Assembly (NCBI RefSeq): GCF_902706095.1
Contig: NZ_CACSJP010000001.1
Coordinates: forward strand, 434,001-498,000
DNA from: Rhizobium sp. 18065
GTDB lineage: Bacteria; Pseudomonadota; Alphaproteobacteria; Rhizobiales; Rhizobiaceae
Direction of reading: 5' to 3'
Length of the DNA: 64,000 nt
Shown in pieces: positions 34,928-43,502 of this stretch. The notes under the pieces were generated by a model. The model saw nothing but the letters and a program-made list of their open reading frames with translations, was not told the DNA's origin and searched no databases. Position 1 is the stretch's first letter, and each line of letters opens with the position of its first letter. Made by a program: the position numbers and the translations under genes.

Positions 34928-36015
34928 TGCTCGATTTCGCCTCTCTCGCCCGCCGTGGCCTCTTCCTCTTCGACGCCGAAACCGCCCATGGCATGTCGAT
35001 TGCCGCGCTGAAATCCGGCCTCCTGCCGTCCTGCCGCATCCATCCCGATCCACGCCTCGCCCAGACGGTCGCCGGCCTCTCCTTCGCCAATCCGCTCGGC
35101 ATGGCCGCCGGCTATGACAAGAATGCCGAAGTGCCTGATGCGCTTCTGTCGCTCGGCTTCGGTTTCGCCGAAATCGGCACGCTGACCCCTAAGCCGCAGG
35201 CAGGCAATCCCAAGCCGCGCATCTTCCGGCTGGTGGACGACATGGCGGTGATCAACCGCCTCGGCTTCAACAATGAGGGTCATGATGCCGCCTATGCGCG
35301 TCTGTCTGCCCGTTCCGGCAAACCCGGTCTTGTCGGCGTCAACATCGGCGCCAACAAGGATGCAGAAGACCGGATCGCCGACTATGTCGCCGGTATCCGC
35401 CGCTTCTATCCGGTCGCCAGCTATTTCACCGCTAACATTTCGTCGCCCAACACGCCGGGCCTGCGCGACCTGCAAGCGCGCGAGAGCCTGGCGGCCCTGT
35501 TGTCGGCCGTGCTCGCCGCGCGCCAGGAGGAGGCGCTGCGCGCCGGCCGCCGCATCCCGGTCTTCCTCAAGATCGCCCCCGATCTGACGGAAGAGGGCAT
35601 GGACGACATCGCCGAAGTGGCGCTCGCCCATGATCTCGACGGCCTGATCGTCTCCAACACCACGCTCGCCCGCGACGGCCTCTCTGATCCGGTCGTCGCC
35701 AAGGAAGCGGGCGGCCTGTCCGGCAAGCCCCTGTTCGACAGGTCCACCGCGGTGCTTGCCCGCATGCGCAAGCGTGTCGGCAAGGATCTGGCGATTATCG
35801 GCGTTGGCGGTGTGTCGTCAGCGGAAACGGCGCTGGAAAAGATCCGCGCCGGCGCCGATCTCGTCCAGCTCTATTCCTGCATGGTCTATGAAGGCCCCGG
35901 CCTGCCGGCCAAGGTCGTCCGTGGTCTGTCGACCCTCATCGACCGCGAAAAGGTCGCCAATATCCGCGAACTGCGCGACAGCCGCCTCGATCACTGGCTC
36001 TCGGTGAAGGTCTGA
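34927..36015 (+). CDS. pyrD: Dihydroorotate dehydrogenase (quinone), class 2
   Basis: Oxidises dihydroorotate to orotate in pyrimidine synthesis, passing electrons to membrane quinone; 362 residues. The class 2 N-terminal membrane-contact helix is MLDFASLARRGLFLFDAETA. Then NPLGMAAGYDKNAEVPDALL, the FMN site GTLTPKPQAGNPKPRIFRL, catalytic Ser in NISSPNTPGLRDLQ, and the phosphate loop IIGVGGVSSAETALEKIRAG. It overlaps the DUF952 stop by one base and the convergent MATE gene by 25 bp at its 3' end. Confidence 0.96.
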   Translation: MLDFASLARRGLFLFDAETAHGMSIAALKSGLLPSCRIHPDPRLAQTVAGLSFANPLGMAAGYDKNAEVPDALLSLGFGFAEIGTLTPKPQAGNPKPRIFRLVDDMAVINRLGFNNEGHDAAYARLSARSGKPGLVGVNIGANKDAEDRIADYVAGIRRFYPVASYFTANISSPNTPGLRDLQARESLAALLSAVLAARQEEALRAGRRIPVFLKIAPDLTEEGMDDIAEVALAHDLDGLIVSNTTLARDGLSDPVVAKEAGGLSGKPLFDRSTAVLARMRKRVGKDLAIIGVGGVSSAETALEKIRAGADLVQLYSCMVYEGPGLPAKVVRGLSTLIDREKVANIRELRDSRLDHWLSVKV

Positions 36016-37352
36016 TCGATCTTCATCTTCAGCCGTGACAGCAGCAAAAGGCCGCGCAGCGCCAGAAACACGTTGAGCGCGACCCAGAGCCCGTGATTGC
36101 CGGCCAACGGTACCAGGATCGCCACCGCCAGCAGGTAGCCTGCGAGCGCCACGATCATCATGTTGCGCATCTCGCTCGACCATGTCGCGCCGATGAAGAC
36201 GCCGTCCATCTGGAAGGCGAGCGCCCCGGTCAGGGCCGTCAGCGCGGCGTAGGGCAGGTAGGTAGAAGCCATGGCCCGCACGTCTTCGGCCGTGGTGATG
36301 AAGCCGATGATCGCCGCGCCGAAGACGAGGAAGAAAGCGAGGCTGGCGAGCGCCAGCCCCAGCGACCAGATCCCGGTCAGCTTGACTGCCTTTTCGAAGC
36401 CTGCCCGAGATCTGGCGCCGACCGTCTGGCCGGTGATCTGCTCGGCGGCCGTGGCAATGCCGTCGAGATAGAAGCTGGCGATCATGAAGAAATTCATCAG
36501 CACGGCGTTTGCCGCCAGCGTCACCGGCCCGAAGCTCACGCCCACCCGTGTCATCACGGTAAAGGCGGTGATCAGCGAGAAGGTCCGGATCAGGATGTCG
36601 CGGTTCAGCTGGAAGAGATGAGCGAGCCTGGCTCTGTCGGTCAGCATCGCCAGCCGGGGCATGGCTGCGCCGCGATAACGCCAGAAGACGAAACAGATTC
36701 CTGCGACAGCTGCGACCCCTTCGCCGATCACCGTGCCCCAGGCAACGCCGGCAATGCCCCAGCCGAATGTGATGCCAAGCGTGATCGACATGATGATGTT
36801 GACGCCGTTCAGCAGGATCTGCAGCGCCAGCCCCACCGATCCCATGCCGCGCCCCAGCACGAAGCCGAGCAGGGTGAAGTTGGACAGTGTCAGCGGCCCG
36901 GCCAGGATGCGGATGGCGATATAGGTGGATGCTGCCAGTGCCACCTCGCCCTCGGCTCCCATCAGTGCCAGACCACCGGCCGCGATCAGCGGCGACAATG
37001 CCAGGATGAGCAGCCCGAAGCCGACCGATAGCGCCATCGATCGCCAGAAGACGGCAAAAACCTCGTTGTCGTCCCGGCGGCCCTCTGCCTGTGCGACGAG
37101 CGCCGTGGTCGAGGTGCGCAGAAAATTGAGACTGGCAAACAGCAGGTCGAAAAGGGCGGCTGCAATGGCAAGGCCGGCCAGGCTTGCCGCAGTGCCGGTG
37201 CGGCCGATCACGGCGGTATCGGTCAGGCCAAGCAGTGGCGTGGTCAGGAAGCCCAGCGTCATCGGCACGGCGATTGCCAGCACCGAACGATGCGTCACCT
37301 CTATGATGCGAGAGGGATCTGCGCCCTGATCTCGAACCTTGCTATGGTCCAT
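35991..37352 (-). CDS. MATE family efflux transporter (DinF-like)
   Basis: A 453-residue cation- or proton-coupled exporter with about 12 membrane helices in two homologous halves, starting SVLAIAVPMTLGFLTTPLLG, LTDTAVIGRTG, and in the second half RTFSLITAFTVMTRVGVSFG. The DTAVIG motif matches the DinF subgroup. The start ATG at 37352 follows AGGGCAGGAC. The 3' end overlaps pyrD by 25 bp (convergent). Substrate unknown; such pumps export toxic cations or phenolics. Confidence 0.9.
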   Translation of the reverse strand: MDHSKVRDQGADPSRIIEVTHRSVLAIAVPMTLGFLTTPLLGLTDTAVIGRTGTAASLAGLAIAAALFDLLFASLNFLRTSTTALVAQAEGRRDDNEVFAVFWRSMALSVGFGLLILALSPLIAAGGLALMGAEGEVALAASTYIAIRILAGPLTLSNFTLLGFVLGRGMGSVGLALQILLNGVNIIMSITLGITFGWGIAGVAWGTVIGEGVAAVAGICFVFWRYRGAAMPRLAMLTDRARLAHLFQLNRDILIRTFSLITAFTVMTRVGVSFGPVTLAANAVLMNFFMIASFYLDGIATAAEQITGQTVGARSRAGFEKAVKLTGIWSLGLALASLAFFLVFGAAIIGFITTAEDVRAMASTYLPYAALTALTGALAFQMDGVFIGATWSSEMRNMMIVALAGYLLAVAILVPLAGNHGLWVALNVFLALRGLLLLSRLKMKIDQTFTESQ

Positions 37353-37395
37353 GTCCTGCCCTCTGTCCTGCCCTTGGCGGCAAGGCGGGAATCGC

Positions 37396-37899
37396 TCAGG
37401 CCGACAGCACCATGGCCCAATACGGCCGGTTTGCGGAAGAGGCATTAAAGGCTACCGCGACGCCCAGCCCGCGATAGGATCCGAGCATATTGTCCAGGTG
37501 CCGTCGTGAATCGATCCACGCCTGAACCGCGCGACCGACCGTATCCTGGCCGGTGGCGATGTTTTCCGCTGCCGGAAGCGGCACATCGCTGTCCTTCATC
37601 CGCTCCAGGAAGCTGTCGTTGAAGCCGATCAGATGGGTCATCTTGCCGGCGCGCGCCATGCGCTTGGCCTGGACGATGGCCGCCACTTCCGCCTCTTTGG
37701 CCCGCACCAGCGGCGAAAGTCCCTTCGCGTTACGCAGATCGTTGACCAGTTTCAGCGCACCCTCGGTCTCGGCCCGCGCCTGGGCGTCGTCCGGGGTCAG
37801 CACGTCGGTCGTGCGGCAGCCGGCGATCGAAAGCGCCAGGCCGCTGCCGGCCAAGAGGAGAAGCCGGCGGCGCGGCAGATGCAGGTTTTGTTCGTTCAT
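37396..37899 (-). CDS. CAP (SCP/PR1) domain lipoprotein
   Basis: 167 residues. The N terminus RRRLLLLAGSGLALSIAGC has a lipobox with Cys after basic residues (twin-Arg-like), so it is probably a lipoprotein. The CAP domain follows: LVNDLRNAKGLSPLVRAKEA, MTHLIGFNDSFLERM, ENIATGQDTVGRAVQAWIDS and LGSYRGLGVAVAF. The CAP tetrad (His in TH, Glu in EN, His in SRRH) is visible. Adjacent on the same strand to a DUF6460 membrane protein gene, 1 bp apart. Envelope role unknown. Confidence 0.83.
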   Translation of the reverse strand: MNEQNLHLPRRRLLLLAGSGLALSIAGCRTTDVLTPDDAQARAETEGALKLVNDLRNAKGLSPLVRAKEAEVAAIVQAKRMARAGKMTHLIGFNDSFLERMKDSDVPLPAAENIATGQDTVGRAVQAWIDSRRHLDNMLGSYRGLGVAVAFNASSANRPYWAMVLSA

Positions 37900-37900
37900 G

Positions 37901-38167
37901 TCATTTCCGCGAGGCAAACAGGCGCAGGATGATGAACACCGGAATGACGATGGTCGCGCCGATTAGCAGGTAGTCGCCGACCCGGCCAAGGGCGGCAAAG
38001 CCGGTATGCCAGAGGTCGAGGATGAAATACTTCACGCCCTGGATCAGGTCGAGCGGATCGAGCCCGAACACGGCCATGACGAAGCCGACGATCAGCGACA
38101 CGACGATCAGCTTGACGATCGTGCGGCCTGGCGTATCGCCGAGAAATCTGTTGACGCTATCCGACAT
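37901..38167 (-). CDS. Small DUF6460-type inner membrane protein
   Basis: 88 residues, two to three membrane helices (VKLIVVSLIVGFVMAVFGL; LLIGATIVIPVFIILRLFAS) with MSDSVNRFLGDTPGR at the N terminus, typical of a small conserved rhizobial family (DUF6460). The CAP lipoprotein gene starts 1 bp downstream, so the two are co-transcribed. Function unknown. Confidence 0.78.
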   Translation of the reverse strand: MSDSVNRFLGDTPGRTIVKLIVVSLIVGFVMAVFGLDPLDLIQGVKYFILDLWHTGFAALGRVGDYLLIGATIVIPVFIILRLFASRK

Positions 38168-38327
38168 AGGGCGCTCCTGTTTGCTCTGATATGGGAGGAC
38201 TGACCAGCCCTCGCAAGCATTCCTTGAGGCGAAGACCTGCTTCGCATTCCATTTAGCACTTGAGTTTTTTCCGGCCGTCGGTCAAGACCGCGCGCCTTCC
38301 ACATCCTGAAAGGCCTTGAGGGATACC

Positions 38328-39269
38328 ATGCATCCGACCCAGTTTTCCTCCGGCGACGTTATTGCCGACCGTCGCGCCGACTATGCCCGCATGCTGGCAG
38401 AAAGTGGCGATCCTGCGGCCGCCGTCGAATTGATGGAGCAGGCGCTGGAACTGGCCCCCGTCTGGCCGGCCGGGCTGGTGCGCCTTGCCGATTATGCCGA
38501 GAAATCCGGCCAGCCGGACAAGGCGATCGCCGCCTTGCGGTCCGTTTTGTCGCTCGACCCCGAGGACATTTTCGGCGCGCAGCTGAAGCTTGCCCTGCTC
38601 GGTGCGGAAAAGATGCCCGACACGCCGCCCAGTCGCTATGTCGAGGCGCTGTTCGACGATTATGCCGACCGCTTCGACACGGCCCTGGTCGAGCGGCTGG
38701 ATTATTCGGTGCCCGGCAAGCTCGCGGCCCTGGTCGCCTCCAGGCCGCGGGCCAAGCCCTTCGCCTGCGCGATCGATCTCGGCTGCGGCACAGGCCTGTT
38801 CGGCGCCGAGATCCGTCAGCATGCGACCCGTCTCGAAGGTTTCGACCTGTCCGCCAACATGCTGGCCCGGGCAGAAGAGAAAAATCTCTATGACCTGCTG
38901 GCGCGCGCCGATCTCTCTCTCGACCCGGAACCCTCCGGTCTCTTCGCCGGCGGATTGGCCGGTCACCGTGCCGATCTGGTCTCGGCAGCCGATGTGCTGA
39001 TGTATCTGGGCGATCTCGCCAACGCCTTTTCACTCGCGGCAAACCTGTCGCAACCCGCCGCACTCTTTGCCTTTTCCGTCGAGGACGCAGCCCTGGCCGA
39101 AGGCTTCGCGCTTCAGCCGTCGCTGCGTTATGCCCATTCCGAAGTCCATGTGCGCCAGCGTCTCGCGGAAAACGGCTTCGACGTCGTCAAACTCGAGCGC
39201 ACCACCATTCGCATGGATGGCGGAAAACAGGTCTTCGGCATTCTGTTTCTTGCGGTGAAGAAGCCCTGA
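38328..39269 (+). CDS. TPR-containing class I SAM methyltransferase
   Basis: 313 residues. Residues about 15-95 hold two to three tetratricopeptide repeats (AAVELMEQALELAPVWPAGL, DKAIAALRSVLSLDPED). A Rossmann methyltransferase follows with SAM motif I AIDLGCGTGLFGAEI, LEGFDLSANMLARAEEKNLY and motif IV ADLVSAADVLMYLGDL. The family resembles putative TPR methyltransferases of unknown substrate. ATG at 38328 with GAGGGA upstream; an in-frame TTG at 38316 is within that site. Confidence 0.85.
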   Translation: MHPTQFSSGDVIADRRADYARMLAESGDPAAAVELMEQALELAPVWPAGLVRLADYAEKSGQPDKAIAALRSVLSLDPEDIFGAQLKLALLGAEKMPDTPPSRYVEALFDDYADRFDTALVERLDYSVPGKLAALVASRPRAKPFACAIDLGCGTGLFGAEIRQHATRLEGFDLSANMLARAEEKNLYDLLARADLSLDPEPSGLFAGGLAGHRADLVSAADVLMYLGDLANAFSLAANLSQPAALFAFSVEDAALAEGFALQPSLRYAHSEVHVRQRLAENGFDVVKLERTTIRMDGGKQVFGILFLAVKKP

Positions 39270-39387
39270 ACGACGGTTTTCTTGCGATCTTTTCGATAGG
39301 TCAGTATTCCTGACCCATCACCCTTGTGAACAGGCGTTTCTCAGGTCATCTTGGCGGTTGGGAGGCCCCTTTTCGCGGAGATGGTTG

Positions 39388-40026
39388 ATGGCGCAGATCA
39401 CGAGCATGCTGGGTATCTGGAATTCCAATCCGACGCGTCACACCGTGGCCGAAGATCTGCAGGGCCTGATCGCCGGCAGCATGATCGCGGCGCTGGGTCT
39501 CTATCTTCTTGCCAAGGTCGGCTTGCTCACCGGCGGCATGGCCGGCCTTGCCTTCGTCCTGCACTACTGGACCGGCATGAGCTTCGGCCTGCTGTTCTTC
39601 GTTCTCAATCTGCCCTTCTATATCCTGTCGCTGCGCCGCGTCGGTGTCGATTTCACCGTAAAGACCTTCCTCGCGGTCGGCTTCACCTCGTTCCTCGTCG
39701 AAATCGAAAGTCGCTTCCTGGTCATCGAAAGCATCGCTCCGGTCTGGGCCGCGATCCTGGGTGGCCTTCTCCTCGGCTTCGGCCTCCTGGCGCTTTATCG
39801 CCACCGCGCCAGCCTCGGCGGTCTCGGCATCCTCGCCATCTATATCCAGGACCGCTTCGGCATCCGCGCCGGCCTTGTCCAGCTTGCCTTCGACCTCTGT
39901 GTCATGGCGACAGCCTTTGCCGTGGTCAGCCCGATGGTTGTCGCCTATTCGGTTCTCGGCGCCGTTGTCCTCAACCTTTTCCTCGCCATCAACCACCGCT
40001 CGGACCGCTACATCGCGCTGCGGTGA
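39388..40026 (+). CDS. YitT family membrane protein
   Basis: 212 residues with five to six membrane helices: LIAGSMIAALGLYLLAKVGL, GGMAGLAFVLHYWTGMSFGL, LFFVLNLPFYILSLRRVGVD. The conserved GLTGG-like motif LLTGGMAGLAF is the family signature. YitT/YczE-type proteins are of uncertain role, possibly transport. The ATG at 39388 follows GCGGAGATGG. Monocistronic. Confidence 0.83.
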   Translation: MAQITSMLGIWNSNPTRHTVAEDLQGLIAGSMIAALGLYLLAKVGLLTGGMAGLAFVLHYWTGMSFGLLFFVLNLPFYILSLRRVGVDFTVKTFLAVGFTSFLVEIESRFLVIESIAPVWAAILGGLLLGFGLLALYRHRASLGGLGILAIYIQDRFGIRAGLVQLAFDLCVMATAFAVVSPMVVAYSVLGAVVLNLFLAINHRSDRYIALR

Positions 40027-40161
40027 CCACCAGGCGCCGATAAGAACGACACTGCATTGGTTGGATCGATATGCAGCGGTGCAGTGGTGCACTGCTCTGT
40101 CGCGCATCTGAGCTTGGTCGCGGTCGCCAGAAAAATAGTCAAAACTCTATATGGCCGCTCT

Positions 40162-40177
40162 TGTGACGCGCGTCACA
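40162..40177. promoter_or_regulatory. Perfect CRP-type palindrome
   Basis: TGTGACGCGCGTCACA, exactly TGTGA-N6-TCACA and fully palindromic, 92 bp before the GMC oxidoreductase start and 5 bp from the TACGTTTACGTAAA element. Suggests a CRP/FNR-family activator site. Confidence 0.5.
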
Positions 40178-40181
40178 TAAA

Positions 40182-40197
40182 GCTACGTTTACGTAAA
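40182..40197. promoter_or_regulatory. TACGT-type operator upstream of the GMC gene
   Basis: Reverse complement TTTACGTAAACGTAGC agrees with the fadD palindrome TTGACGTAAACGTCAA at 12 of 16 positions, conserving the ACGTAAACGT core. Confidence 0.45.
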
Positions 40198-40268
40198 TGG
40201 AAGTCGGGAGGCGTCCATTGCGGGTGGCATGAGCGAGGCCGCCTTGTCCTCTGGGAGGAGGTGGCTTC

Positions 40269-41909
40269 ATGTTTGACTATGTCATCGTCGGCGGCGGTTC
40301 GGCGGGCTCCGTTCTGGCTGCGCGGCTGAGCGAAGATCCGGATATCCGCGTCTGCCTGCTGGAGGCCGGCGGCCTGGGTCGCGATCTGCTGATGCGGGTG
40401 CCGTCCGGTGCGGCCGCCATCGTGCCCGGCTATCTGAAAGGCGGCAACTGGGCCTTTTCCACCACGCCGCAGAAGGGTTTGAATGATCGCGTCGGCTATC
40501 AGCCGCGCGGGCGCGGACTGGGTGGCTCGAGCCTGATCAATGCCATGCTCTACACCCGCGGCCATCGGGGCGACTATGACGAATGGGCGGCACTTGGTGC
40601 AAAGGGCTGGTCCTTTGCCGATGTCCTGCCGTGGTTTCTGAAAGCCGAGGACAATGTCCGGGGCGCTGATCCCTGGCATGGCCGTGGCGGTCCCTTGCAG
40701 GTCAGCGACGCCAACTGGGCCCGTCCGATCAACCAGGCCTTCATCAAGGCCGGCGAACAATGCGGCTTTCGACCCAACGAGGATTTCAACGGTCCGCTGC
40801 AGGAAGGGCTCGGGCTCTATCAGGCAACGCAATACTGGCGTGGCCCGAAAAAGGGCGAACGCTGCTCGTCTGCCGCCGCCTATCTGCACGATCATCTGGA
40901 TCGTCCCAACCTGAAGATCATTCGGGGCGTCCGGGCAAGCCGGATCGTCATCGAGCGGGGCAGGGCCGTGGGTGTCGCCTATCGCCGCGGGCGCAGCGAG
41001 ATCGTGGTCGGCGCCCGGCGAGAGGTGCTGCTGTCGGCCGGGGCCTTGCAATCGCCGCAGTTGCTCATGCTGTCGGGAATCGGCCCCGCCGAGCACCTGC
41101 GCGACCACGGCATCGCGGTCGTGCACGACCTCCCGGAGGTCGGTGCCAACCTGCAGGACCACCTGGATTATACCCAGATCTTCAGGTCTGCCGACAAGGA
41201 CATGATCGGCCTCAGCTTGGCCGGCGCACGTGACATCATCACGGCAGCGTGCGAATGGAACCGCGACGGCACAGGCCATCTGCGCTCCACCTTTGCCGAA
41301 TCCGGTGGTTTCCTCAAGACGGACCCGACACTGCATCGTCCCGATATCCAGCTGCATTTCGTCGTCGCCATGGTCGATGACCACGCCCGGAAGATGCATT
41401 GGGGGCAGGGTTACTCCTGCCATGTCTGCGTGCTCAGGCCGCATTCGCGCGGCACGGTCCGGCTGGCAAGCGCCGATCCTCTCGCGGCACCTGAGATCGA
41501 TCCGGCCTTCCTCTCCGACCCCCGCGACATGCAGACGCTGAAAGCCGGTGCGCGGCTGATGCGACAGATCATGGAATCTCCGGCGCTGGCCCGCTATCGC
41601 GGCCGCGAACTCTATCCGGCAGGCCGTTCCGATGACGAACTCGAGGCGGCCATCCGCGCCCGCGCCGATACCATCTACCATCCGGTCGGCACCTGTCGCA
41701 TGGGATCGCATGCGACCGCGGTCGTCGATCCCTCGCTCAGGGTCAACGGGGTGGAAGGGCTACGTGTCATCGATGCCTCGATCATGCCACGTCTGATCGG
41801 CGGCAACACCAATGCGCCGGTGATCATGATCGCCGAGAAGATTGCCGCAAGCATGCGCGCCGAGCGCAAAAGAGAGATCGAGCCCGCTTCGGGATTGCAT
41901 TTCGCCTGA
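40269..41909 (+). CDS. GMC family FAD oxidoreductase (choline dehydrogenase-like)
   Basis: 546 residues. N-terminal FAD-binding VIVGGGSAGSVLAARLSEDP, GMC signature 1 GRGLGGSSLINAMLYTRGHR, signature 2 VLLSAGALQSPQLLMLSGIG, and the C-terminal catalytic region YHPVGTCRMG with DASIMPRLIGGNTNAPVIMI (His and Asn pair; the usual second His position holds Asn). Oxidises alcohols to aldehydes; alkan-1-ol and choline dehydrogenases are closest in motif. GGGAGGAGG precedes the ATG. The promoter has a CRP-type and a LiuR-like palindrome, which favours an alcohol or lipid-derived substrate (inference). gntK follows at 52 bp. Confidence 0.9.
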   Translation: MFDYVIVGGGSAGSVLAARLSEDPDIRVCLLEAGGLGRDLLMRVPSGAAAIVPGYLKGGNWAFSTTPQKGLNDRVGYQPRGRGLGGSSLINAMLYTRGHRGDYDEWAALGAKGWSFADVLPWFLKAEDNVRGADPWHGRGGPLQVSDANWARPINQAFIKAGEQCGFRPNEDFNGPLQEGLGLYQATQYWRGPKKGERCSSAAAYLHDHLDRPNLKIIRGVRASRIVIERGRAVGVAYRRGRSEIVVGARREVLLSAGALQSPQLLMLSGIGPAEHLRDHGIAVVHDLPEVGANLQDHLDYTQIFRSADKDMIGLSLAGARDIITAACEWNRDGTGHLRSTFAESGGFLKTDPTLHRPDIQLHFVVAMVDDHARKMHWGQGYSCHVCVLRPHSRGTVRLASADPLAAPEIDPAFLSDPRDMQTLKAGARLMRQIMESPALARYRGRELYPAGRSDDELEAAIRARADTIYHPVGTCRMGSHATAVVDPSLRVNGVEGLRVIDASIMPRLIGGNTNAPVIMIAEKIAASMRAERKREIEPASGLHFA

Positions 41910-41961
41910 GCCTGCCTATCGTCCCGCACGCAAATCGCAGATGAAGCATGCAGGAGGAAAA

Positions 41962-42486
41962 ATGACGGAGAAAACCGGATCGACGCAACTGGCCGTCATC
42001 GTCATGGGTGTGAGCGGCTGCGGCAAGTCCTCCGTCGGCGCGCTGCTGGCAGAACGTCTCGGCCTGAGTTTCGCTGAAGGCGATGCACTGCATCCACTGG
42101 CAAACGTCGACAAGATGGCCAGGGGCACGCCGTTGACCGACGACGACCGCTGGCCGTGGCTTACCAGGATCGGCCACGATATCGCGGCAGCACGAAGCGA
42201 GGGCATCGTCGTGTCATGCTCCGCCCTGAAACAGAGCTACCGCGATCTCCTGCGTCGGGAAGCCGGCGGTCCTCTGCATTTCGTCTATCTCGAAGGCAGT
42301 CACGCGCTCTTGCTGTCGCGCATGGGCGCCCGCACAGGCCATTTCATGCCTGTCGCTCTGCTCGACAGCCAGTTGGCGACGCTGGAAGTGCCGACCGGTG
42401 AGGCCGGTGTGGTCACCGTCAGCATCGACCAGAGCGTCGAGGGCATCGTCGAGGATGCGGTTCGCGGGCTTACGCCCTCTTTCTGA
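41962..42486 (+). CDS. gntK: Gluconokinase
   Basis: A 174-residue P-loop kinase phosphorylating gluconate to 6-phosphogluconate. Walker A VMGVSGCGKSSVGALLAERL; the gluconokinase hallmark FAEGDALHPLANVDKMARGT; PLTDDDRWPWL; and SCSALKQSYRDLLR are all present. GGAGGAAAA gives a strong ribosome site. Downstream of the GMC oxidoreductase on the same strand, probably co-transcribed. Confidence 0.94.
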   Translation: MTEKTGSTQLAVIVMGVSGCGKSSVGALLAERLGLSFAEGDALHPLANVDKMARGTPLTDDDRWPWLTRIGHDIAAARSEGIVVSCSALKQSYRDLLRREAGGPLHFVYLEGSHALLLSRMGARTGHFMPVALLDSQLATLEVPTGEAGVVTVSIDQSVEGIVEDAVRGLTPSF

Positions 42487-42513
42487 TGAAAGAGGGCGGG
42501 TCGCTTTGTAGCC

Positions 42514-43353
42514 TCAGCCGTTCAGCGCTGCGATATGGTCCATGGCATAGGTCTCGACCGAGCGCGGCGCCTTGCCGGTCAGTGTCTCGACATCGGTGGT
42601 CACCGCTGCCGTCCATCCTTCACGCACCGGATAGAATATCGAGGCGAGGAAGCCGGCATAATCGGCGGGAACGCCGACGCCGGTCAGCATGGCGATGAAG
42701 GCCTCGTCGCTGATCGCGCTGTAGCCGACCGGCTTGCCGATCGTCTTGGCGATGATCGCGGCGGCTTCACCGTAGCTCAGCGCCTGCGGGCCGGTCAGGT
42801 TGAAGGCGCGGCCGTTGAAGACGTCGGTGGTCAGGGCTGCAGCCGCACTGGCCGCGATGTCGCGGGCATCGATGAAGCTCGACTTGCCGTCGCCGGCCGG
42901 AACCGCGATTTGGCCATGGTCGATACCGGCCTTCCAGTAGGTGTGGAAATTGTCGGAAAACCAGTTCGGCCGCAGGATCACATAAGACACGCCCGACTTT
43001 TCGATGGCGATCTCGATCTGGCGGTACGGGATGCTGTCATCGGCATCAACGCCGAAAACGCTTTGGAACACCACCTTCACTTTTTTCGCAAAGGCAGCCT
43101 CAAGCACCGGCGTCAGCAGGCCGATCGCATCGACATTGCTCGATGCCAGCATGATATAGGCGCGATCGACGCCTTCGAGCGCCGGGCCGAAAGTGGCGGA
43201 ATCGGTGTAGCTGAACACAACGCCTTCCGCGCCATCGACGGGCTTACCCGCGCGCGAGGCGGCCTTGACCTTTTCGCCCTTGGCAACGAGCGCCTTCACC
43301 AGCGGCGTGCCCACATTGCCGGTCGCACCGAGAACCAGGATCTTGTTCGACAT
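42514..43353 (-). CDS. NmrA-like NAD(P)-binding protein
   Basis: A 279-residue atypical SDR. Rossmann start MSNKILVLGATGNVGTPLVK, then VVFQSVFGVDADDSIPYRQIEIAIEKSG-type segments; the classical YxxxK is missing, as in NmrA/quinone-reductase-2-like (QOR2) proteins that bind NAD(P)H or reduce quinones. ATG at 43353. Divergent from an HxlR regulator, the usual arrangement for redox- or quinone-responsive control. Confidence 0.85.
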   Translation of the reverse strand: MSNKILVLGATGNVGTPLVKALVAKGEKVKAASRAGKPVDGAEGVVFSYTDSATFGPALEGVDRAYIMLASSNVDAIGLLTPVLEAAFAKKVKVVFQSVFGVDADDSIPYRQIEIAIEKSGVSYVILRPNWFSDNFHTYWKAGIDHGQIAVPAGDGKSSFIDARDIAASAAAALTTDVFNGRAFNLTGPQALSYGEAAAIIAKTIGKPVGYSAISDEAFIAMLTGVGVPADYAGFLASIFYPVREGWTAAVTTDVETLTGKAPRSVETYAMDHIAALNG

Positions 43354-43460
43354 GTCGTTAATTCCTCGAATGATTGAATAGGTATCTATTGGAAACCAGC
43401 TTCCGATTTGATATATACTCACAAATAGAAATCGCGAAAGAAGGCACTTTCGGGTGACAT

Positions 43461-43478
43461 GGTTTCCTTCAGGAAACC
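43461..43478. promoter_or_regulatory. Inverted repeat in the nmrA/hxlR divergent promoter
   Basis: GGTTTCC-TTCA-GGAAACC, a perfect 7-bp inverted repeat 25 bp before the HxlR start. A related half-site GGAAACC recurs at 43391-43397, and CGAAAG/CTTTCG (43435-43452) makes a second dyad. Candidate HxlR operators. Confidence 0.5.
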
Positions 43479-43502
43479 GCCCGCAACCGAGCAGGACCAA
43501 TC

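Noticed and set aside
40173..41711. 512-codon minus-strand frame opposite the GMC oxidoreductase
   Set aside because: Shadow of a gene with clear GMC signatures on the plus strand.
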